This document shows, piece by piece, positions 31,770-40,081 of a stretch of 64,000 nucleotides of DNA. Source of the stretch: Candidatus Poribacteria bacterium (GTDB lineage Bacteria > Poribacteria > WGA-4E > WGA-3G); the NCBI GenBank assembly GCA_022827225.1, contig JAJDTJ010000109.1, forward strand, positions 20,777-84,776. The letters run 5' to 3'. The first letter of the stretch is position 1, and each line of letters starts with the position of its first letter. Both the position numbers and the translations under genes were made by a program. Under the pieces are notes generated by a model. It made no database searches. It saw only the letters and a program-made list of their open reading frames with translations, and had not been told where the DNA came from.

Positions 31770-33698
31770 ATGCCAGAACCTCGTACTTCCTTTACATCCG
31801 GAATTACGCTCCGTGCCCTCCTGATTGGTACACTCCTCGTTATCGGGAACGCCTATTGGCTCGCTTATGCTGCGGAAATGATTCAGCCGCAGTTTCTCCT
31901 CAATTTCGTCTCGCTCTTCTTCAACGCTATTTTCACCCTTTTTGCCGTTATCGGCTTCAACCTGGCGTGGAAAAAAATCTCGCCTCGCAACGCGCTTAGT
32001 CCCCAGGAACTCCTCGTTATCTATATCATGGTCGTCATGGTATCCACAATCGGTGGACACTCAATGATGACATTCCTGATTGGGACATTGGCACACCCGT
32101 TCCGATTCGCAACCCCTGAAAATGAATGGTCTTCTCTCTTCTGGCGTTATATCCCGACATGGTTTGTACCTGAAGATTACGCACTGGATGCCTACTTTAA
32201 AGGAGGTTCAACCTTTCATCTGCCGAAACATCTACGCGGTTGGATGGTGCCGATCCTTGTCTGGACGGGGTTTGTCACGCTGCTCTGGTTCACGCTGATA
32301 TGCTTCATTACCATCATCCGTGTTCAATGGACAGAACGTGAAAAACTGGCGTATCCGATCATCCAGTTACCGCTTCAGATGGCACAAGGCGGGAAAAGTT
32401 TCTACAGAAACAAAACGATGTGGATAGGCTTTTCAGTCGCCGCATTTATCGAAATCCTCGCAGGATTGAGCTACCTGTTCCCGCAAGTCCCCGCTATCCA
32501 ACTCAGTTCCTACTCTATTACGCATCTGTTCACTGACAAACCGTGGGATGCCGTCGGCTGGGTGCCTTTGTCTATCTACCCGTTTATTATCGGACTCACA
32601 TTCTTCGTGCCGTTGGACATCTCGATGTCAGCGTGGTTCTTCTATCTGTTTGGTAAGGCAGAACGGGTTGTGCGTATGGGGATGTTGGGAGAAGGTGAAC
32701 TCTACTTTGCGGAGCGGGCAGGCGGCGCATGGCTTGCCGTCGGTGTACTCGCGCTGTGGGGAACCCGGAGACACCTCCGCGATGTCATCCGAAACTGCTT
32801 GATGACGAAAAAGGCGTTCGACGATTCAAGTGAACCGATGCCTTATCGGGTTGCCGTCGTCGGGATAATCTTCGGGACCATCGGACTCACGCTATTTTCA
32901 ATAAAGGCGGGCATGTCCTTAGGCGGTGTACTCGGTTTTATCATCATTTTTATTCTCATGGCACTCGGCGTTACGCGCGTGCGTGCCGAATTCGGTCCAC
33001 CATCACACGAGATTCTCGCCCTCGATCCGGCACGACTGATGGCTGTCACTTTTGGACCTAGGCTCGTCGGTACCGGCAATCTTACAATTATCTCTTTCTA
33101 TTACTGGCTCAATCGGCTCAATGTTTCGCATCCGATGCCAAACCAGTTGGAAGGGTTCAAACTCGCCGAGCGTGCAGGTATAAACAGTCGAAGACTCGTC
33201 TGGGTGATGATGTTCGCCATTGTCATCGGCACGCTCGCCTCGTTTTGGGCGTTCCTCTATCTTCTTTATGAGACGGGTGCATTCGCTGTACACGGCTACA
33301 TCCTCGGTATCGGTGAAGAGGTTTTCGGGAGACGTTTAGAACGGTGGATTAATAACCCGACCGGTCCGAATTGGGATGGCACGCAATCTATGGGGATCGG
33401 CGCAGCGATGACGTGGATTCTCTATTTCCTACGCCACAAATTTATGTGGTGGCCCTTTCATCCCATCGGCTACGTGATGACGGCGGCAACATGGGGTGGA
33501 CTCGCGGACTTCTGGTTCTCCGTCTATATCGGTTGGATGATAAAGTTCATTATCGTCTCAATCTTCGGTCTACGGGCGCACCAACGTGCAATCCCGTTCT
33601 TCTTAGGGCTTGTGATGGGTGATTACGTGTTCGTAGGACTCTGGGCACTCATCGGCACGCTATTCGATATACCGACGTACGTCCTCTGGTCGCCCTAG
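31770..33698 (+). CDS. Polytopic inner-membrane protein, DUF6785/DUF6784-like
   Basis: This 642-residue protein has many hydrophobic segments, about 12-14 by eye, spread over its whole length, starting with ALLIGTLLVIGNAYWLAYAA. Distinctive loops are RNALSPQELLVIYIMVVMVS, IGGHSMMTFLIGTLAHPFRF, REKLAYPIIQLPLQMAQGGK and VRAEFGPPSHEILALDPARL. The pattern recalls the uncharacterised DUF6785/DUF6784 family seen in Planctomycetes- and Poribacteria-like genomes, with some resemblance to oligopeptide transporters. Transport is inferred from topology only. No ribosome site stands out before the ATG. No partner genes are adjacent. Confidence 0.75.
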   Translation: MPEPRTSFTSGITLRALLIGTLLVIGNAYWLAYAAEMIQPQFLLNFVSLFFNAIFTLFAVIGFNLAWKKISPRNALSPQELLVIYIMVVMVSTIGGHSMMTFLIGTLAHPFRFATPENEWSSLFWRYIPTWFVPEDYALDAYFKGGSTFHLPKHLRGWMVPILVWTGFVTLLWFTLICFITIIRVQWTEREKLAYPIIQLPLQMAQGGKSFYRNKTMWIGFSVAAFIEILAGLSYLFPQVPAIQLSSYSITHLFTDKPWDAVGWVPLSIYPFIIGLTFFVPLDISMSAWFFYLFGKAERVVRMGMLGEGELYFAERAGGAWLAVGVLALWGTRRHLRDVIRNCLMTKKAFDDSSEPMPYRVAVVGIIFGTIGLTLFSIKAGMSLGGVLGFIIIFILMALGVTRVRAEFGPPSHEILALDPARLMAVTFGPRLVGTGNLTIISFYYWLNRLNVSHPMPNQLEGFKLAERAGINSRRLVWVMMFAIVIGTLASFWAFLYLLYETGAFAVHGYILGIGEEVFGRRLERWINNPTGPNWDGTQSMGIGAAMTWILYFLRHKFMWWPFHPIGYVMTAATWGGLADFWFSVYIGWMIKFIIVSIFGLRAHQRAIPFFLGLVMGDYVFVGLWALIGTLFDIPTYVLWSP

Positions 33699-33716
33699 CA
33701 TTTAGAGATAAAAAAG

Positions 33717-34202
33717 TTATCCGTTCCTTGAAGAGGATTCGTCCCCTTCGTTTTTACCGTTTTTGGCATCGTGTGTTTTTAGCAACTCTTCCAACGTTAT
33801 ACCCTTTTCTTGCGCTTGCTGCAGCTCACGATACACTTCCGCTCTGCCTTCTGCTTTACCTTCTGCTCTGCCTTGCGCAAGGATTTTGTCTTTGAATAGT
33901 TTTGCATACCCTAACATGATAAACTCCCATATATGTGCGAATATAAAGAACCAACCGACTATTAACGTCATTAGCACCGCTGTTCGTGTTAACAACGTTT
34001 CGCCTAAATGTTCCCAAACCCAACCGGTGAAAAATTCAATTAAAACATTGGCAATGACTAAACTCGAAAAAGTCCAGACAAATACATTAAACCACTTACG
34101 GGGAATTCTAACTAACGATACATAGTCATTTCCATTTTGATTCATAAGTGAACTCAGCTCTAAACACGTAGTCTTATATTCTGGACATAGACAACCGTTC
34201 AT
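33717..34202 (-). CDS. Unrecognised small membrane protein with charged repeat tail
   Basis: Residues encoded around 33930-34100 form two hydrophobic helices (FNVFVWTFSSLVIANVLIEF and AVLMTLIVGWFFIFAHIWEF). They are followed by GRAEGKAEGRAEVYRELQQA, a short alternating Gly/Arg/Ala/Glu helix-like repeat, and a charged tail. The start is uncertain: candidates are TTG 34274, ATG 34202 and ATG 34145, none with a strong ribosome site. The downstream stop lies just behind the convergent membrane protein gene. No function is assigned. A cytoplasmic coiled-coil-like extension on a membrane anchor is the most that can be said. Confidence 0.5.
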   Translation of the reverse strand: MNGCLCPEYKTTCLELSSLMNQNGNDYVSLVRIPRKWFNVFVWTFSSLVIANVLIEFFTGWVWEHLGETLLTRTAVLMTLIVGWFFIFAHIWEFIMLGYAKLFKDKILAQGRAEGKAEGRAEVYRELQQAQEKGITLEELLKTHDAKNGKNEGDESSSRNG

Positions 34203-34331
34203 TTTCCATCGGCTATAGAAATTGTTTAACGCTGAAACAGTCTTTTTCCAATTATACTTTAAAAGTTGAATCAAATCAAATTAAATTGAACCCTCGAAGG
34301 TCTTAGCAGACCCCCCTGCAGAAACTAACGT

Positions 34332-37300
34332 CTACAGTTCCGGCAATCCTTCAACAATCTCCACCGTCTTTAGACTTACAGTGATAACACGTCCAATCAA
34401 ATCGACAATATATCGTGGCTCATCCGCACGATTCGGATCGTTGACGATGCCACTCCGTTTGTCGGTTTTGACACGATACTGGTCCACGATCCACTCTAAC
34501 GCAGAACGCGTGCCGAGCCGATAGTCGTAAACCTCCGTAGGAATACCCTCCAGCGTTAGGAAGTCGTTATACTTCAGCTGCGTCTTGTCCTTGGAGAGTT
34601 TCATCTTCTCCACATTCCAATTGACCTGCATGCCGGGGGTTTCAACCTTTCGGAGTTTATCATATTTCGGAACGGATTCATAGTTGACGTGGAGATCCGC
34701 TAATGCCGTGCCTGCATCGGCAAAACTCCAAAAATTTTCAGCGAAAGGGATATGCGGTAGATCGCGCTTGAGGTTCATCTCGTATTTCTCGCGATAAACG
34801 GGATGGTGCAAAAGGGCGTAGGTATAGTGGAAGATGTCCCACTTGGTAATAGTATCATCGCTATAGTGCACACGGAATTCGGACAATGCCCAATCTGTGA
34901 TGTTCTCTTGTCGGTTCGTGCCGTCTTCGTCATAGATATAGAAGGGGAAACATTGAAAACTATCGCTTGCTGCAAGTGTGTGAAGATCGGGAATCAGGTT
35001 CGTCATCAGGGTATTGAAGCCTGCCCGGAAACCGTGATCACTAACGATTATTACCCGATTTTCTGCTTCAGTCTCTGGCGTGGGAAAAAATCGATGTTGT
35101 TGATAACGCCTTTCATTCCAGAAGTGATCAAAATAAAGGTATTGCTCGCAGAAGGGACGGTACAACGCGGTGCGAAAGTGGGTATCTTCGTAGGTGCTTA
35201 ACGTTAAACTTTTCAATGATGTCTTAACGCGATGACTCCACTTGATACGGGGGTCAGTTGTATCAATAAAATTTTCAACTGGTACCTTAGGATCATGCCT
35301 GTGCTTTCGATCAACCGCGGTGTTGTATATTTCGATAAACGTGTGAACTCGTTCTTGTAGCAGCGTAGGATCAAAGGCGTATACTAAATTATCTCTGCTG
35401 GTAACAACACCATAAGAGTAAAGGCTAAAAATCGTTTCCGCGTCTCCATCCTTCGCGTTTTTCGCTTCCTTGTTTCCCATCGGAATAAAAGTTTCAAATT
35501 CGGGATCAAGTCCTTCGGTCAACCACGTATGCCGGCTATCCGGTTGAATGGATTTCCACTCAATACCACCTATGTGTTGACAGGCATTCAGCAAGTCCAA
35601 TTTCTGTTGTCTGTTCCACAGTTCATCGGTGCGATGGTAAAAAACACAAGGCTCTTCTGATGATTTCTGTTTTGTCTTAACAAACAAATTGATACTCACA
35701 CCGACCCGAATGCCGAATACATTGGCATCAGAAACCTTTAATCCTTTCCGCGCGTTTCCACCCAAATCAAGAACATAAATAGCGTCGAAATCTTCAGCGA
35801 GGCGTTTTCGCATGCCATCAAACGCGACACCGTCGAGAAAACTGTTGTTCGTTACAAATGCAACAATTCCTTCCTCACCAATCCGATCTGCTGCCCAACG
35901 GATCGCTTTCACGTACGGGTCGTAGAGTTTATTTTTAAGGGTCGCTTTGGAGTCTTTTACGTACGTCTCTGCAACCCGTTCATCCATCGTTTTATACTTC
36001 CGATTTTTATTGTTGTCGTTTTCATTAATCTGCCCCATATTGTAAGGTGGGTTGCCGAGGACGACAAACATATCCGCTGCTTTCTGTCTCTCCACTCGCT
36101 CTGTATTTTCACGTGTAAAGAGTTCCGTTTGCTGCTGCTCAAGCAACTCAAACGTATCCGCAAGCGCGATGCCTTCAAACGGCAGATATGTCCCCGTGCG
36201 TTGAAAATACTCTTGCTCAATATTGAGGCTCGCGATGTAGTAGGGCAGGAGCATCACCTCGTTGCAGTGCAGTTCATGACGATATTTCGCCTCCAATGCT
36301 GTGCCTTGAATGTCTTGCATAAGTCGGACGATAAAGTTGCCAGTGCCGACGAAGGGATCGATGATATGCACGCCGGTATCCGACAACGACCGACCGAACT
36401 CGGTTTTAAGAATCTGATCGACACTTTTCACCATGAAATCCACAATCGGTTGCGGTGTATAGACGATGCCGTGTGTATCTGCCACATCTTCGGAGAAACC
36501 TTGAAAAAACTTTTCATAGAACGCGTTAAGGAAGTGCTGTTTCTGGGAGAAGTCTTTGCAGAGCGTCGCTGCCTGCTCGATAGCAACGTAAAACCGATCT
36601 AACGGTTCAAGAAACACGTCTCGACTCACTTCATGCCGCATGAGTATGTAGCTGACGTTTTCAATCTCACGGGCGATAATGTTTCGCAAGGTAAAATCTG
36701 ACCTATTGAAAACGGTACGGAAAATGCGCTCGGTGAGGATATGTTGGATGAGCATCTCCTCAACGGCATCTTGTGAGAGTTCCGGGTTAATAGAGGTCCG
36801 GCAGATTTTATAAAAATCGGTGAACGCCTCCTTGAACTCCGGATCCGTCTCATGGCGTTGATCGATAAGTGCCTTCAACGCGCTTGCGAGGTCTGGCACA
36901 TACTCTCTGAAATCGGAGACAGCCGTCTGCCAATTGTCAAGCGCGGGCGGGACGTAAGCGAACAGATATTGGAGTGCCGCAATCAGGTGTGCCGGTTCGG
37001 TGATGTCCACGTCTAATGCAACTTGTCCATTTTGATATAGGATGGCACGCTGTGGGTTTTGGAAGAGGGTGTTGTCGAGTGGGTAGCCTGCGTCACGCTT
37101 CTCCGCTACTGCTTTAAGGAGATCGTCATCTATATCCTTTGCTTCCCAATAAGCGAAGGGGAGTCCGTATTCGTCGAGGACCACGCCATCAATGACGATC
37201 CGGTTTCCCTTTGGCGTGTGCATTCCATATTGCGGGATAAGCGTGGCGTCTATTTGTTTTGCACAAGTATCCAGTAAGAAGGCAAAGGGGTTGCTAACCG

Positions 37301-37397
37301 CACCTTCGTGTGTAGCATTGTGTTGATCGTATTGCTGGAGCGTGGCGTAGTAGTCTCGGATCAGTTTGTGGGTGGGTTTTAGGTTCAGTTTCGGCAT
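34332..37397 (-). CDS. Single-chain restriction-modification enzyme (type IIG/ISP-like, adenine-specific)
   Basis: The 1021-residue protein combines nuclease, methyltransferase and target recognition. Near the N-terminus, D70 followed by E85-A-K87 (VVLDEYGLPFAYWEAKD) fits a PD-(D/E)xK nuclease. A helical connector follows to about residue 310. The gamma-type N6-adenine methyltransferase has HGIVYTPQPIVDFMVKSVDQ, motif I IIDPFVGTGNFIVRLM (about 345-360) and motif IV LGNPPYN (about 447-453). The C-terminal half is a target-recognition-like region ending with ALEWIVDQYRVKTDKRSGIV. The order matches type ISP enzymes such as LlaBIII, but the SF2 helicase part is missing, so it is closer to a type IIG design. 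It should cut and protect DNA at one site without partners. No separate specificity gene is present. Confidence 0.8.
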   Translation of the reverse strand: MPKLNLKPTHKLIRDYYATLQQYDQHNATHEGAVSNPFAFLLDTCAKQIDATLIPQYGMHTPKGNRIVIDGVVLDEYGLPFAYWEAKDIDDDLLKAVAEKRDAGYPLDNTLFQNPQRAILYQNGQVALDVDITEPAHLIAALQYLFAYVPPALDNWQTAVSDFREYVPDLASALKALIDQRHETDPEFKEAFTDFYKICRTSINPELSQDAVEEMLIQHILTERIFRTVFNRSDFTLRNIIAREIENVSYILMRHEVSRDVFLEPLDRFYVAIEQAATLCKDFSQKQHFLNAFYEKFFQGFSEDVADTHGIVYTPQPIVDFMVKSVDQILKTEFGRSLSDTGVHIIDPFVGTGNFIVRLMQDIQGTALEAKYRHELHCNEVMLLPYYIASLNIEQEYFQRTGTYLPFEGIALADTFELLEQQQTELFTRENTERVERQKAADMFVVLGNPPYNMGQINENDNNKNRKYKTMDERVAETYVKDSKATLKNKLYDPYVKAIRWAADRIGEEGIVAFVTNNSFLDGVAFDGMRKRLAEDFDAIYVLDLGGNARKGLKVSDANVFGIRVGVSINLFVKTKQKSSEEPCVFYHRTDELWNRQQKLDLLNACQHIGGIEWKSIQPDSRHTWLTEGLDPEFETFIPMGNKEAKNAKDGDAETIFSLYSYGVVTSRDNLVYAFDPTLLQERVHTFIEIYNTAVDRKHRHDPKVPVENFIDTTDPRIKWSHRVKTSLKSLTLSTYEDTHFRTALYRPFCEQYLYFDHFWNERRYQQHRFFPTPETEAENRVIIVSDHGFRAGFNTLMTNLIPDLHTLAASDSFQCFPFYIYDEDGTNRQENITDWALSEFRVHYSDDTITKWDIFHYTYALLHHPVYREKYEMNLKRDLPHIPFAENFWSFADAGTALADLHVNYESVPKYDKLRKVETPGMQVNWNVEKMKLSKDKTQLKYNDFLTLEGIPTEVYDYRLGTRSALEWIVDQYRVKTDKRSGIVNDPNRADEPRYIVDLIGRVITVSLKTVEIVEGLPEL

Positions 37398-37468
37398 AGG
37401 TGCATAATAGCATGCTTGGGGTTAGAAGACAAGGAGAAATCTCAGAATACATTTCGTTTTTCGTTCTT

Positions 37469-37542
37469 AGCCCCAAGCGGGGCGATATGTTTATAGCAGT
37501 GTGTCTCTTCCCCAATCCTTAGCCCCAGCGGGGCGATATGTG
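37469..37542. repeat. Two diverged copies of the GCCCC...GGGGC repeat
   Basis: Units at 37469-37496 (agccccaagcggggcgatat) and 37521-37542 (agccccagcggggcgatatg) are spaced 52 bases, close to the 50-base spacing of the pair at 835-910. The palindromic core is kept while the centre changes. The 200-base gap between two leftward defence genes holds nothing else that was recognised. Confidence 0.75.
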
Positions 37543-37596
37543 CGTAATGCCCAGCACTAATTGCCTGAATCAGGATTTACCTCCGAAGCATGCTCC

Positions 37597-38871
37597 TCAC
37601 AAAGCACATTTCCTCTTGAGTTGAGCGCAATTAGCCACGACAGAATCAATCTTTTCTCGACTGAAACCCATTAACTGGAGAAAATGGAGCTCAAGAAGCA
37701 ACTCCATTTTCATGCATAGAGGCCATAAATTCACACCTTTCGCAGCTTTTAATTTCTTGGATGGATTATGGTGAGTCAGATAATGTCGTGTACTCACAAT
37801 GCTATCTATTAATTCCTGCTGATTCTCATCAATTCCTATAAGGTCCTTAAATGGTTTAATAATGCTCGTAATCCTATCTTCCAAACGTACCTGCTTAGAA
37901 ACTATCCTTTGATGATATGCTTCTAAGCCTTGCGCTAAGGTCAAAAATTTTTCTTCTAAGTATGTTTGCGCGCCCATTTTTGCCAAGAAGTACAATCTGA
38001 AAGCAGAATCATACTGTTTATAACTTTTTACCCAATTAGTAATGACTTCCTCAATATCGTTTCGTATCTCCTTAAACCTGAATAGCATATTATACCAATT
38101 GATTTCTGGTTCATCTTTAGAGTAGGGCCAGCTTGCATAATAAATATTTATGTGAATTGGACTCGATTTACCTCCTTCAATCTCTTTGAAAAGGTCATCA
38201 GAAGTTGCCGATATACTATCCAAACAAACTATTTTGTTCGTAGCAAAACACAGAAATTCCGTTATTTTCCGAGCCACAGAAACGAATTCGTCTAATTCAA
38301 GCGACTCTTTTGAGACCAATTTAAAATAAATATTTTCACTTATTCCCGCTTCTTTGTTAATCGAATGTTTCAAAGAGGATCTCCAAGTAATTAACAACTG
38401 CATATCATTGTCAAGGTTGAATGAAATATCCTCTTGTGGTTCGTATGATATAATTGCCGGACATTTTTCAGATGGGTACTCAACCTTAATACCACTTGTC
38501 TCAACCCAGTCGTCAATTCCTTCTACAGAAAAGGTTAATGTATTGAAACTGGGAATCTCATCTTGATCGTATTGGACACGGCTAAAAATTCTAGTTATAC
38601 GAAATGCTGATTTCGATAGACCAATACTAGCCAGGTTTCCACCTTTGTAACTACAATCATCTAGCGTGACAAATTCGTCTTCTTCGATATACCCAACTAT
38701 GCGTTTCAAACTATGATTGAACAATCTTTCTGTCTTATGATCAAGAAGTTCAATTATCTCAAGGTCAATGTTCCCTCCATCTGATATTGATAATATTCCG
38801 GGTACTTTCCTTTCAGGAACGGAGGGAAGCCAAAAATAGCCGGATTTCTTAAATTCTTCTTTGATTCGCAT
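37597..38871 (-). CDS. apeA: ApeA-like anti-phage HEPN protein
   Basis: AGGAGAAG precedes the ATG. The 424-residue protein starts with a pattern typical of the ApeA N-terminal domain (SGYFWLPSVPERKVPGILSI). The C-terminal third is a helical HEPN domain with the RNase motif R-x4-H (RHYLTH, about residues 361-366) in IVSTRHYLTHHNPSK, preceded by FLTLAQGLEAYHQRIVSK. ApeA is a single-gene defence system in which a HEPN RNase is thought to stop phage growth by abortive infection. The neighbour is a restriction-modification gene and a toxin-antitoxin pair follows, which supports a defence role. The gene's A/T-rich composition differs from flanking metabolic genes, consistent with horizontal acquisition. 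Function is inferred by family. Confidence 0.75.
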   Translation of the reverse strand: MRIKEEFKKSGYFWLPSVPERKVPGILSISDGGNIDLEIIELLDHKTERLFNHSLKRIVGYIEEDEFVTLDDCSYKGGNLASIGLSKSAFRITRIFSRVQYDQDEIPSFNTLTFSVEGIDDWVETSGIKVEYPSEKCPAIISYEPQEDISFNLDNDMQLLITWRSSLKHSINKEAGISENIYFKLVSKESLELDEFVSVARKITEFLCFATNKIVCLDSISATSDDLFKEIEGGKSSPIHINIYYASWPYSKDEPEINWYNMLFRFKEIRNDIEEVITNWVKSYKQYDSAFRLYFLAKMGAQTYLEEKFLTLAQGLEAYHQRIVSKQVRLEDRITSIIKPFKDLIGIDENQQELIDSIVSTRHYLTHHNPSKKLKAAKGVNLWPLCMKMELLLELHFLQLMGFSREKIDSVVANCAQLKRKCAL

Positions 38872-39004
38872 TGTATCTTCTCCTAAATCATTCGGATGTT
38901 CAGAGTTAGAACGCGTAGAGAGTATTTTTGCGGGTATACGTCGGAGGCAAGTAAGTCAAATAAGTAGGCAGGCATACAGTCTGAGAGACTGTAAAGTGGC
39001 TGAT

Positions 39005-39430
39005 TCAGTCAGTTAGAATATAGCTGCTCAGAAAATCCGCTGCCTTGACAATTGGAATCCCTTGATATGAACCAAGCGAAAGCAGATGTTGATCTCCACT
39101 GATAATCACATCAACTTCCGCCTCTATGGCACAAGCAATAATAATGTTATCATCAGGATCGTCAGGGACAGCATTAACAGTAATTGCTCCAGGTACTAAA
39201 ACCGCAGCCGTTCTGAGTACCTCAAGATATTCAGCGATATCAGCATCTGATAGGTTATTTTTTTCCTGAATACGTGGGCGATGCACAACTCCTTCAAACT
39301 CTTCCAATATGAAGGGAGATATTGCTAGCTCAATCAGACCGATACGCCAGAGTTTCACAATTTGAGCTGGATGCCCGTTGGGTCGGATAATCGCACTAAT
39401 ATGCTGGTTAGTATCGAGGACGACGCGCAT
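39005..39430 (-). CDS. PIN-domain toxin (VapC-like, type II toxin-antitoxin)
   Basis: This 141-residue PIN nuclease carries the acidic set: D6 in VVLDTNQHIS, a Glu in ILEEFEGVVHRPRI, and DDNIIIACAIEAEVDVIISG followed by GDQHLL. The size and order fit the COG1569-type family of PIN toxins that cleave RNA. The start ATG shares one base with the stop of the antitoxin gene (TGATG), the usual sign of translational coupling. Activity would be held in check by the upstream antitoxin. Confidence 0.85.
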   Translation of the reverse strand: MRVVLDTNQHISAIIRPNGHPAQIVKLWRIGLIELAISPFILEEFEGVVHRPRIQEKNNLSDADIAEYLEVLRTAAVLVPGAITVNAVPDDPDDNIIIACAIEAEVDVIISGDQHLLSLGSYQGIPIVKAADFLSSYILTD

Positions 39431-39729
39431 CAGGAAGGCAACTTGCTCCTTTTACGTATTTTCTCGGCGCGTGCCTCAGCAATTGCCTGTTCAATATCGT
39501 CTTGTGCTTCTTCTTCACTCACGCCTGGCACCTTTTCCCATATTCTGTCCAATACCGAGAAAGCTTGCTCTCGCTGCTGAAGCATCTCTTGATATGCTTC
39601 GATTGGAACAATCGCGGCGAGTGGTGTGTCAGCGCGTTTGATTATCAGCCGATCCCCGTTACGGTGGACCCCGTCGAGCAATTCACCAAGTTTCTGATGT
39701 AATTCCGTTGTTGAAACTTCTTTTCTCAT
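39430..39729 (-). CDS. Phd/YefM-type antitoxin
   Basis: ATG 39729 has GGAG just upstream; an in-frame TTG further up is less likely. The 99-residue protein starts with MRKEVSTTELHQKLGELLDG, the N-terminal DNA-binding pattern of Phd/YefM antitoxins, then RLIIKRADTPLAAIVPIEAY. The C-terminal 40 residues are charged and helical, as expected for the toxin-neutralising part. It should bind the PIN toxin encoded next and repress the shared promoter, which lies 25-50 bases upstream. Confidence 0.85.
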   Translation of the reverse strand: MRKEVSTTELHQKLGELLDGVHRNGDRLIIKRADTPLAAIVPIEAYQEMLQQREQAFSVLDRIWEKVPGVSEEEAQDDIEQAIAEARAEKIRKRSKLPS

Positions 39730-39752
39730 GGTCTTCTCCAATTAATGTTGTT

Positions 39753-39780
39753 AGTATACAAGGCGAGAAGTGTATTACAA
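39753..39780 (-). promoter_or_regulatory. Likely promoter of the toxin-antitoxin operon
   Basis: Leftward TTGTAA (39780-39775), 16 bases, TATACT (39758-39753), 24 bases before the antitoxin ATG. Autorepression by the antitoxin is expected for this family. Confidence 0.45.
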
Positions 39781-39956
39781 AGTATATCATAGATTCCCCG
39801 AAAAATCAAAGGTTTTTGGGCTGTCTCAGGGGCCTGATTATAGGAACATTTAGAATTCAAGAGAAGTTTTCTGTTGAAGAATCAGTGAAACCCAATATCT
39901 TATCTTTTCAAAAGCATTGACACATCGAAGAAAAAATCGTTAATTTTGCCAAAAAG

Positions 39957-39965
39957 TGATATAAT
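39957..39965 (+). promoter_or_regulatory. Extended -10 promoter element for the WD40 gene at 40082
   Basis: TGA-TATAAT (39957-39965) is a perfect extended -10; the -35 region 17 bases upstream is weak. It lies about 117 bases before the start codon. Confidence 0.5.
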
Positions 39966-40081
39966 AAACATTGGAGTAAAGTTTAGTTTGCCTCATTATA
40001 CGATAGCGGCACTTTCTATGGAACATACTGCTGTTTTTGGTCGAACTCACGCTGGTAAATGTCAAAAAAGGGGATATCTTC

